A stretch of 64,000 bases of DNA from Saturnia japonica. Taxonomy: Eukaryota; Arthropoda; Insecta; Lepidoptera; Saturniidae. Below are positions 34,335 to 42,665 of this stretch, piece by piece. Each line of letters begins with the position of its first letter. Positions within the stretch are counted from its first letter, which is position 1. Position numbers and translations under genes: made by a program. The notes under the pieces were generated by a model. It searched no databases, was not told the origin of the DNA, and was given only the letters and a program-made list of their open reading frames with translations. The stretch covers positions 372,001 to 436,000 of the forward strand of contig CM065313.1 in NCBI GenBank assembly GCA_033032175.1, in the 5' to 3' direction.

Positions 34335-35033
34335 TTAACGAGATGTTGACTTATCTGTAGCATGCACTGTAGGCCCCTTCGGATATTTATCCAGCAAAGG
34401 TAACAGATCGACCATGCAGATAACCTTGTGTCGTCTTCCATCAGGCGCTTTTATATATATATTGCCATCTTGAGACCAACACTCACGCATACCAAAATGA
34501 AGTCTGGCTTTAATGAATACTGCCTGCCGGCTCCTCGTTAAGAACTCCTTAATTGTGATCGAAGATCCCTTCAAACTTGTCTTTGCCTTCCAGACCGCGG
34601 ACTTGATATAAATATTATTGAATCTAACTAATATAGGCCGGCAATGGTCTTTAGTTATGGTTCCAAGACGATGACACACCTTGATGCAACTGGCTGAGAT
34701 ATTTTTCAGTCCCATTTTATCTTGGTATAGCTCCACAACAAATGAACAGTTTTCTTTTTCTGCTTGTGGAATGCCTGTAAGTACAAGTGTTTTCCTCCGT
34801 TGTCTAGTCTCCAATACATCAACAGCTTTAGCACACTCATTTATCTGCTTTCGTAGTAAGCCCAGCATGTTATATATTAGCTCACGGAACGTTCTGAACT
34901 CTTCGGCTACTTTAGCAACAGTATCTTTGGCAGTCCCACTACTTTGTAGCTGTGCTTGAAGCTGATCCATCTTCCTGGTAAAAATCTCCTCCAGGTTCCT
35001 TTGAGCCGTCTGGATATCTTCAAGTTGTGCCAT
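34335..35033 (-). CDS. LINE ORF1 protein (coiled coil plus nucleic-acid-binding domain)
   Basis: 232 residues, uninterrupted. Residues about 5-75 are rich in Leu/Glu/Lys/Gln with heptad spacing, suggesting a trimerising coiled coil. The middle (about 78-150), starting Arg-Arg-Lys-Thr-Leu-Val-Leu-Thr-Gly-Ile-Pro, looks like an RRM-type fold seen in ORF1 proteins. The C-terminal part (about 155-215) has Phe-Leu-Thr-Arg-Ser-Arg, Phe-Gly-Met-Arg-Glu-Cys-Trp and Ile-Tyr-Ile-Lys-Ala-Pro-Asp-Gly, as in insect LINE ORF1 proteins related to the FP-like C-terminal domain. Its expected role is to bind the element's RNA and chaperone integration. The frame is intact, but ORF2 is broken, so it can act only in trans if expressed. 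Confidence 0.7.
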   Translation of the reverse strand: MAQLEDIQTAQRNLEEIFTRKMDQLQAQLQSSGTAKDTVAKVAEEFRTFRELIYNMLGLLRKQINECAKAVDVLETRQRRKTLVLTGIPQAEKENCSFVVELYQDKMGLKNISASCIKVCHRLGTITKDHCRPILVRFNNIYIKSAVWKAKTSLKGSSITIKEFLTRSRQAVFIKARLHFGMRECWSQDGNIYIKAPDGRRHKVICMVDLLPLLDKYPKGPTVHATDKSTSR

Positions 35034-35040
35034 AGTTCAG

Positions 35041-35934
35041 TTTATGTGATTTAATCTTCAAATATATACAATAACATATAAGAACAAAGCTGGCAGGTGG
35101 CGATCCAAATTTATAAATGGTTTCTTCACATAAATAACAATAAACGTTAGAACACACTTAATTGATTATGTATTACTAAATTTCACTATAAAACTCATAA
35201 AATTAATCGAAAAACTCTTAATTCTTAAATTTAGAAATCAATATGCGTGTGTCGATATTGACACCTACTAGATCTCAAATGTTGACCAATATTTTGCAGT
35301 CAGTAACAATGCAAATCCTACATTAGTTGTTCTCAAGGCTCCATCTACCTTTTTCTCAAATTTGTGATCAAAACATCAAAGCCAACTATTAAATTGTCTC
35401 AACTATAATATAAAAAATCCCTCCAGCTACAACCAGTTCAAAAAAACAATGTGTCGTTGGGTAGCCAATTAATTTTTCCTCTAACTATTAACGATAATGC
35501 AATGGCTGCAACGCAGCTTCCCCAGTTAAATAAATTGAACACTGTAACTGTGAAACCGTGTATCTATCTAGATGAACTTAGAAAGTAAACCATTATCTAA
35601 ATACAACATAAATATTCAAATTCTTTAATTTCGTTTCCTTCAAATCAATTACATTAATGTACATATTAAATATGATGAGTCTTGCTTAAAGTTTAATATT
35701 GTACGTGAACGTGTCCTATTAATTTTGAAGTGTATAAAATTTTGCTATTTGCTATGTCCTTTACTAGTTATTCTATACACAAATGTATTCTTTGCTCCTT
35801 ACTTATGTAATTACTTGTTTTAATCTTATACTGTCATATTATAGAGTCATCTATCGTTGAATAGCTGAACTATTTCATGCCATCTGTTACCAAGTAGGTA
35901 ACCTTAATAAAAATATTATTGTTTCTGATTTAAA
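35041..35934. other. AT-rich stretch, nothing recognised
   Basis: May include the 5' UTR of the minus-strand LINE (about 35041-35100). No further features. Confidence 0.4.
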
Positions 35935-35978
35935 AAAAGAAATACCTATCTGGGTAAACGTAGATTGTAAAACATTAT
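35935..35978 (-). repeat. Dispersed repeat family I, copy 3, left part
   Basis: TATCTGGGTAAACGTAGATTG followed by AACATTAT matches family I copy 2 at 17607-17637. The family continues after the gypsy element at 41674 (TATCTAAATGCAAAG), so this copy was split by that insertion. Confidence 0.65.
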
Positions 35979-36282
35979 TATAGTAAGACAACCCGTCCTT
36001 AGTACTTCCAGACGCCGAAATATACGTCTCCCGTCTAGGTACTATGATTACTCTATGTAGGTTGTATATGCATCGGTTGTTGTTAGTTCTATTCTTGAAT
36101 TTGACAGAGAATAAAAAGAAAAGCTCCAGCTAGCGCGTCGATTGGATGTCTTTTAAAATTACTGTCGTGTTTTCTGATTATTTTATATAATAGCCTAACT
36201 TACAATACATTGTGGTGGTTGAATAAACGTTTCAACTATCTGCCGACTATTTATTTATAAGACTGAGCTAGCTTGGCGAAAT
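35979..36282 (+). repeat. 5' LTR of the gypsy element
   Basis: Begins TATAGTAAGACAACCCGTCC and ends GCTAGCTTGGCGAAAT. It carries a TATATAA-type promoter-like element (TTATTTTATATAATAGCC, about 36181-36196) and AATAAA (about 36220) as a possible polyadenylation signal. It does not start with the usual TG, so the exact border is set by comparison with the 3' copy and the duplicated ATTAT. Confidence 0.85.
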
Positions 36283-36283
36283 A

Positions 36284-36301
36284 TGGCGTCCCAACTTGAA
36301 G
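36284..36301 (+). other. Primer-binding-site candidate of the gypsy element
   Basis: TGGCGTCCCAACTTGAAG starts one or two bases after the 5' LTR. A TGG start directly after an LTR is expected for a site pairing with the CCA end of a tRNA. The primer tRNA cannot be named without a comparison to the host tRNA set. Confidence 0.6.
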
Positions 36302-36391
36302 GCCGAATCCCACAACAAAGTTAGTGAAATTTGTGGAATCTACGCTGTGTGTACATAATCGAGATCACAGTGTAAGTATAGTCAGAAAACA

Positions 36392-37794
36392 ATGCCGAAA
36401 ACACGGAAACGACAGTCTCTCAACAACGATGATCTCGATGGTAGCATCACGCTGTCTCAAGAGAACTTCACCGCCTTGCTGACTACTAGTAATACAGCAA
36501 TCAAATGCTGAGGTTTACGAACGAATGTTGCAACGTTTGTCGACGATTTCTTCTCCTCTGACCGTTCAATCACCGGTACCAACACCGAGTACGGCAGAAA
36601 AGACTGGAAATTTTGCACAATGTTCATCTAGATTCTTGGGAGCGGCAGAAGAAAACATTGAAGAGTTCATCGATGCAATAGAAGCTTACAAAGAATGCTC
36701 AAATATTGGCGATGACCTTGCCATCAAGGGCCTTTCTATATTGCTTACCTCAGAAGCCGCAAATGGTGGCAGAGCATACGCGCCGAAGTCACTTCCTGGA
36801 AAGAGGTGATACAGTTCCTTCGTGATGCTTATGGTGATCGCAGACCTGAATACAAAATCTATAGAGAATTATTCAGAGTCGAGCAAGGTGAAGATGAACG
36901 TACCGATATATTCGTCGCGAAGAGTCGAGCTCTTCTAACACGCCTTCCAACAAACGATCCGACTGCTAAGGTCCAGTTAAACATGATCTACGGTTTGTTA
37001 CACAGAAAGATTCGAAAAAGATTAAGAAGAGAGGATATTAAAAATTTTCAGAGTTATTGTAAAGGGAAAGAGTCGTAGAAGATTCATTAAAGGAATCCAC
37101 AGCTGCAAGGCAAAAAGCTCCAAATTATACTGCCAGTCGCACGAAGCGTAATGGTAACGAAATATCAACTCGTCCGTCATCCTCATCATATAATACACGA
37201 TCTTCAAACTCCGCTGCGAGCGTACGGCTGCACGGGGGCGGGACTGACAGTGCATGGCGTGATAACGCCTCGCACGTCCCGACCTCACGATTGTCCGAAG
37301 AACAATATACGTCACGCGCAACGCACGCACGTGTGTTCGCCTCGCCACCACGAGATGAGCGCGTGCCATCGGCCAGGCAACGGCCCTTCTGCGTATATTG
37401 CAAACGCTATGGACATAAGAGTGATCAGTGCCGTAAGTGTGTGAACAAAGGTGAGTCAAATACTCTTAGTCAGGTTGTTTCGTGTTACAAATGTGGTTCA
37501 GAAAACGTAACTAGAAAAAACTGTCCAAAATGTAACAATGAACAAAGTTTTTATAGTGTAAACTCTAATAATGAAAATGTTCGTGATGATTTTAGGTCTG
37601 ACACTTTGCCTACTTACTATCAAAATGTTCATACAAATGTTTCATGTGAACAACATAATAACTGGTCGCGTGATAGTTCGACAAAAGAACCTATTTTACA
37701 GTTTAATAAAATATTTCATAAAAGTAATTTTCGGGTCAACAAATTGTCGAGCGAACACACAACCAGCAAAATTTATCAAAAAGACGCAATGTAA
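36392..37794 (+). pseudogene. Gypsy gag pseudogene (capsid and zinc knuckles)
   Basis: ATG at 36392 starts Met-Pro-Lys-Thr-Arg-Lys-Arg and stops after 40 codons. Gag sequence then continues in another frame (36525-36809) with Phe-Leu-Gly and Glu-Asn-Ile-Glu-Glu-Phe-Ile-Asp. It returns to the first frame (36806-37078) with Phe-Leu-Arg-Asp-Ala-Tyr-Gly-Asp and Arg-Val-Glu-Gln-Gly-Glu-Asp-Glu. Another shift near 37070 leads to the nucleocapsid part. A CX2CX4HX4C knuckle (Cys-Val-Tyr-Cys...His...Cys) lies near 37390-37430. A second one near 37480-37520 has Val in place of His. So three frameshifts separate the capsid region and one knuckle is damaged. The role in a live element would be to form the particle and bind its RNA. 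Confidence 0.8.
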
Positions 37795-37945
37795 CATTTA
37801 ACAATTGTTTTTTGAATAATGACAATTTTTATGTCAATAACTCGAAAGATGAAAAAGAAGTTAAGTTTGGATGTTTTAATTTATGTAATTGTAATAAGTT
37901 TTGTGATGAAAAAGTTCATAATGCAAAAAACTTGAAAACTATTTT

Positions 37946-38728
37946 CATGATATTCCTTTTGTTTTTAAAGACGACCCCGATGAAAAAGGGCATGAAGATT
38001 ATTTTCGTAATTTTTCAGAAAATGATTTATTTTATTATATTGATATTTCTAAAAATGTATTAAATAATAATAAGGTGTGTAGTGACATATATTGTGTTGA
38101 AAACGCGCGCGCCGGAGAGAGCTCTGAACGAACATTTACTAAAATTTTAAGGCCGATTTTTGATATCGAAATTTTAGGTTCGTCGGGAACAGCAATGGTT
38201 GATACCGGGGCAAAACATTGTATCGTGGGACACACGCTACACTCTCTCCTCTGTCGAAAGGGACACCCTCTCGTTCCGGCACGAAGACGTATTAAGTTCG
38301 CTGATTGACTAGCTCGCGACATAGACGTCCTTGTGACCACACTCAACGTGCATTTAGAGAAGAAGGTCATTAGGACTCCTTTTCTTATCCTTCCTGAGGC
38401 ACGTAATAACGAAACACTGCTCGGCATGGATTTCCTGTTTGCCGCCGAATTAGTTATGGATTTTTCTTGCAAATGTTGGTATTTTGCAAATGATCGCCGC
38501 ATTCAATACATTATGCGATTTGAACCCTCTTTAATCACAGAATATTCTTGATCGTCTACTGATGTACTCAGGGATGACGAAGGCACATTGCTAAATCCAC
38601 CTGACCGGAACCTGTTGGCGCAGCTCTTGGTTGACAATACGGACATTTTCCAGCTAGGGAGAGAGCCAATTCCATTTGCTGAACACTGTATTGACACAGG
38701 TGAGCATACTCTATCTTTGTACCTCCGT
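37946..38728 (+). pseudogene. Gypsy aspartic protease pseudogene
   Basis: One frame runs from about 37946. It contains the active-site triad Asp-Thr-Gly (Val-Asp-Thr-Gly-Ala) near 38200 and Leu-Leu-Gly-Met-Asp-Phe-Leu near 38417, the second hallmark of retroviral-type proteases. In-frame TGA codons at 38306-38308 and 38549-38551 cut the domain from its linker to reverse transcriptase, and a frameshift follows near 38725. It would process Gag-Pol in a working copy. Confidence 0.8.
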
Positions 38729-38730
38729 AT

Positions 38731-39902
38731 CGTTTGACCCCTGCGAAAAAGGAAATCATGCATCAGGAGATTGAGAAAATGCTGAAGGACGGCATTATTG
38801 AGGAGTGCGAGTCTGCTTGGTGTTCACCAGCACTCTTAGTTCCTAAGGCGAACGGCACCACTCGTTTCTGTGTGTGCTATAGGCGCTTGAACGCCGTAAT
38901 CAAAACGGACCATTATCCGATGCCTTTGATTGATGAACTGTTACAATCAACTAAGAGAGATTGCTATATGAGCACATTAGACCTGAGATCTGGTTACTGG
39001 CAAGTGAGTGTAAATGAACAGGATAGAGATAAAACCGCATTCATCAGCCCGCTAGGAACTTTCGCTTTAAGCGCATGCTTTTCGGACTCAAGAACGCACC
39101 CGCGACCTTTCAACGGCTGATCGATCGAATGCGCTCTTATTCATCCCTGGCCAATGTGATAGTCTTTGCTTACTTAGATGACCTTCTGGTCATATCTGAA
39201 GATTTCCAACAGCATCTCCAGGATCTCTAGGCAGTGTTCAGTCGACTCCGCGAATTTAAGCTACGCGTGAATTGAGAGAAGTGCGTTTTTGCCAGGGAGA
39301 GTGTCAAATATCTGGGACACGTAGTTACCCAACAAGGCGTCTCTCCAGATTCTGAAAAAGTTCAAGCCGTACTGAACATAAAAGAACCCACTAACTTGAA
39401 GCATCTACGTACATTTGTACAAACCTGTTCCTGGTTTAGAAAGTTTATTCCAAACTTTTCATCCGTATCAGAGCCACTTACAAGGCTTACAAGAAAAAAT
39501 CAGACTTGGACCTGGGGTACAGCTCAAGCTACTGCTTTTAACGAGCTGAAACGACTTCTTACCTCAGCGCCAATATTAATCCAAGCTGATTTTAACCGAC
39601 CCTTCGTGCTTCGCACCAACGCAAGTAATTATGCGATTGGAGCTGTTTTACTCCAGGGGGAGGATAAAGAAGAAATACCCATAGAATATGCCAGCCGTCT
39701 CCTTAACGCCGCTGAGCGTAACTATTCTACCACAGAACGGGAGGCATTGGCTGTAGTGTGGGCAGTAGAGCGATTCCGATGTTACTTAGATGGACATCCG
39801 GTTATTATAGGTAGCGACCACCAACCACTTCGATGGCTGATGCACTTAAGCTCCAGTCTTTTGACATTCAATACCAATACACCCCTGGAAAGGCAAACAT
39901 AG
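38731..39902 (+). pseudogene. Gypsy reverse transcriptase and RNase H pseudogene
   Basis: Motifs appear in order: Cys-Tyr-Arg-Arg-Leu-Asn, Leu-Asp-Leu-Arg-Ser-Gly-Tyr-Trp-Gln-Val (motif A), a one-base shift near 39058, Phe-Gly-Leu-Lys-Asn-Ala-Pro, and the catalytic Tyr-Leu-Asp-Asp at 39171-39182. TAG at 39228-39230 and TGA at 39273-39275 are in frame. RNase H follows: Thr-Asn-Ala-Ser (normally Thr-Asp-Ala-Ser, so the first metal-binding Asp is lost), Thr-Glu-Arg-Glu-Ala-Leu, and Gly-Ser-Asp-His-Gln-Pro-Leu. The frame shifts again near 39835. The polymerase active site itself is kept. Confidence 0.85.
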
Positions 39903-41452
39903 TGGCAGACACGCTAAGTAGACCGATATGTTCCCAGGAAACCCGTAAAAGTTGCGGTATATGTTCAGTGATCATAAACTTACCTACTAAGAACCCTGCA
40001 GATTTAAGGATGGAACAACTTGCTGACCCGGAGGTTGATAAAATCATCAAGGAAATAGAAAGCCTAGATGAATTAGCATCTCGACGATGGACGGAACGGG
40101 GATATTTGTTATCACAAGGAGTGCTATATCGGTATAATCCCGATTCGGATAGTGAGACTCCTCAACTTGTGATCCCTCTTTCACTCCGTTCTGAGATTTT
40201 GAAAGAGTGTCATGATTCACCGCTGGCCGGTCATCCTGGAATCGATCGCACTTACTCAAAGGTTGCTAATTCATATTATTTTCCCGGAATGCGTAGGATC
40301 ATTACGGATCATGTTAAGGCCTGTGTTGATTGTCAGCAATACAAGGCTTCCAACGAAAAACCGCCTGGATTACTCCAAACTCCTGTTTTGCAGCAACGGA
40401 ATGAGGTTCTAGCTTTAGATCCCTTACCCGTAGGAGCCAACGGCGAGAGATGGATACTTCTGATTGAAGACACTGCCACACGTTAGGTTGAACCCTTTTC
40501 CCTACAGGAAGTGACTGCGGAAGCATGCGCCCGTACTCTTACCGAGGAATATTTCCTGAGATACGGCTTACCGCGCCGGGTTATTTCTAATAATGGTGTG
40601 CAGTTTGTCGGGGCAGTTATGCAACAATGCATGTTTATCTTAGGAGTCAAACAGAATTTTGTGCCACTGTATCACCTGGAAGCAAACCCTGCAGAGCGTA
40701 AAAATCGCGACCTTAAAGCGCAGCTCGCACAACTCGTGCAGACAGACCACACTAACTGGCCGGCAAAACTGCCAGTGATTCGTTTTGCTATGAACAGCGC
40801 TGTATGTAGAACCTCTGGTGTTACTCCAGCATATCTCATGTTTGCCAGGGAAATGAGGTCCCCCATGGAAGTTCGTCATGATCTGAGGGCGATACTTGAC
40901 AAAGAGAACTTTATACCTCAGATTACTCCTTATCTAAGATCTTTTATTAGCTCTTTATCAGCGATTCGAGAACGAATCGAAGTACAGCAAGATCAATCCA
41001 AAAAGATTTCCGATCAGTCTCGCCGACCTAGTCAGTCTTACGAGATAGGAGATAAAGTCATGGTTCGGTCGCATGTACTAAGTCAAGGGAGCAAAGGTTT
41101 CACCGCCAAATTTGCGCCCAAACGCGACGGACCCTACGTAATAACCAAGAAAGTTAGTCCAACCACTTTTCTAATATCTTCCTTGCGAAGTCCTGATGAA
41201 AGTTTAGGGAAATACCATGCTCAGGATCTGACTCGTTTTATTGATAGTGATACAGGAAACGAACTACCACCCAAACCTGTTGTACCTAAGCGACGACGCG
41301 GACGTCCGAAGCATACGGATTATGAACTGGTCCAGGAACGAGGGCGTTCACCTAGACCTGAGCGGGAGTATATAGTAAGACAACCCGTCCCTAGTACTTT
41401 CAGACGCCGTGATATACGTCTCCCGTCTAGGTACTATGATTACTCTATGTAG
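39836..41452 (+). pseudogene. Gypsy integrase pseudogene, end encoded in the LTR
   Basis: The N-terminal HHCC zinc site is intact (His-Asp-Ser-Pro-Leu-Ala-Gly-His and Cys-Val-Asp-Cys). The core starts Leu-Ala-Leu-Asp and has Val-Ile-Ser-Asn-Asn-Gly, where the second catalytic Asp is Asn; the third residue Glu (Ala-Glu-Arg-Lys-Asn) is kept. TAG at 40484-40486 replaces a Trp in the core. The frame then stays open (40511-41452) through a GPY/F module (Asp-Gly-Pro-Tyr-Val-Ile). The last roughly 27 codons and the stop lie inside the 3' LTR. No chromodomain or envelope frame is seen. Confidence 0.85.
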
Positions 41453-41675
41453 GTTGTATATGCATCGGTTGTTGTTAGTTCTATTCTTGAATTTGACGGA
41501 GAATAAAAAGAAAAGCTCCAGCTAGCGCGTCGATTGGATGTCTTTTAAAATGACTGTCGTGTTTTCTGATTATTTTATATAATAGCCTAACTTACAATAC
41601 ATTGTGGTGGTTGAATAAACGTTTCAACTATCTGCCGACTATATTATTTATTAGACTGAGTTAGCTTGGCGAAAT
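41371..41675 (+). repeat. 3' LTR of the gypsy element
   Basis: Matches 35979-36282 with about eight substitutions and one indel. A short purine-rich run GAGCGGGAG precedes it (41361-41369) and may be the polypurine tract. It contains the end of the integrase frame and its TAG stop at 41450-41452. Confidence 0.85.
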
Positions 41676-41678
41676 TAT

Positions 41679-41790
41679 CTAAATGCAAAGTTTCATCTAA
41701 ATCGTTGGAGCCGTTCCTGAGAAACCAATTACATATATACATATACAAGAATTGCTCACTTAATATAATAAGATATGTGTATTATAGTTG
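41679..41790 (-). repeat. Dispersed repeat family I, copy 3, right part
   Basis: CTAAATGCAAAGTTTCATC, GTTGGAGCCGTTCCTGAGAA and CAAGAATTGCTCACTTAATA continue the family from 35978, now separated by the gypsy element. The order matches copy 2 at 17635-17755, except for the extra arm in that copy. Confidence 0.65.
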
Positions 41791-42435
41791 GCAGTTACAT
41801 ATTTGTAAGTTTTTAATATAATAGATTGTTGTAACTTGTACCCATTCTTAAAATCATCAGTGTAGATATTAGTGAGGCTTAAGTTATTGGTATAAAATAA
41901 TAAATGAGTTAGTTTATTCAGTAAGTTTCAAAATATATATTAACAAATCGAAATGTTACAAAATATTGTTCAAACAATAGCATTTAATCACAGACATCAA
42001 TAAATTTAATTAAAACCACAAAGATTCTCGATTTGATCCGTCTTTAATGTTATAAATGTTTCGTGAACTCGATTAAATTTTTTTCTTAATTTGCAAAACA
42101 AATTATATTAGATGGGACCGTTCAATCTATCATTTTCGATTGGTTAATATCCCGGACGGATAACCGAGCCACGCCGCGGCCGACCGACGAGCGCCGGGCG
42201 CCGCGTCAGGGCTTTAAAACATTCAATTTATTCCGCAAATATCTCAGTGAAATTATAATAAGTATTTAAGTATTATAAGGGCTACTTGGAATAAGTAATT
42301 CCTTCTACTGAATGTGTTAGCAAAATGAACAACTTAATTATTAAATTATACCTATGAGTTCTTCGTTCTGCCATTTTTTTTTTACATTTTCATCTTTAAA
42401 TCAATCAAATTCTATGGAACTATGACAAAATCAAA
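41791..42435. other. Unrecognised stretch with a CpG patch
   Basis: About 42160-42215 is CpG-rich (GAGCCACGCCGCGGCCGACC, GCGCCGGGCGCCGCGTC) and is preceded by TTCAATCTATCATTTTCG. A related TTCAATCTATCATTG followed by a G-rich patch lies at 43055-43105. The function is unknown. Confidence 0.4.
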
Positions 42436-42665
42436 ATCAAATTAATCTTTATTCAATTTAGGCCCTAAGAAGGCACTTATGAACTTCGAATCACTACTGC
42501 CGGTTCGGAAAACTTCCCAGAGATCGAGAAGGACCGGTATTAAACTCGATCTGGTTTATCTTTTTTTTGTCAACTGTACAAATGTTAATATAACAGGTAC
42601 AATAATAATAATTTTGTGGATGCACAGAGAGGGAGTCACTTCCAGACATTACTATCATGCCATCA
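42436..42665 (-). repeat. LINE family F 3' UTR, copy 2
   Basis: Minus strand gives GGAAGTGACTCCCTCTCTGT, GGTCCTTCTCGATCTCTGGG and TTCTTAGGGCCTAAATTGAA, the same order as 13838-14030. The coding part is missing. The plus-strand frame at 42479-42730 crosses it and is a shadow. Confidence 0.65.

Larger units (their letters stand above)
32154..35040 (-). mobile_element. CR1/Jockey-group LINE, 3'-truncated
   Basis: Two frames lie in LINE order on the minus strand: ORF1 (35033-34335), then about 190 bp, then ORF2 (34145-32154). The element breaks off in the reverse transcriptase domain. The last stretch, 32154-32250, seems to be a different repeat (ACCGAGCAAAGTTCGGTCGC on the minus strand). The pogo-like element at 31455-32112 lies 42 bp beyond. 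Unlike normal 5' truncation of LINEs, the 3' half is lost here, so a deletion or rearrangement is needed. No target-site duplication can be assigned. Confidence 0.75.
35979..41673 (+). mobile_element. Ty3/gypsy LTR retrotransposon, full length but defective
   Basis: About 5.7 kb with two nearly identical LTRs (35979-36282 and 41371-41675, edges uncertain by a few bases), a primer-binding-site candidate, then gag, protease, reverse transcriptase, RNase H and integrase in Ty3/gypsy order. No envelope-like frame follows integrase. ATTAT is duplicated at 35974-35978 and 41674-41678. The LTRs differ by about eight substitutions and one indel over some 304 bp. At least five frameshifts and six in-frame stops break the genes, so it is not autonomous. 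The flanks are halves of repeat family I. Confidence 0.9.

Noticed and set aside
37022..37459. Minus-strand frames of 145 and 92 codons opposite the gypsy gag
   Set aside because: They are antisense to the nucleocapsid region, which is identified by its zinc knuckles. They show no domain of their own.
38035..38502. Minus-strand frame of 155 codons opposite the gypsy protease
   Set aside because: Antisense to a clear Asp-Thr-Gly protease region; open only by chance.
35979..41673. Endogenous retrovirus with envelope
   Set aside because: No frame follows integrase before the 3' LTR; the Pol frame itself runs into the LTR. It is a gypsy-type element without env.
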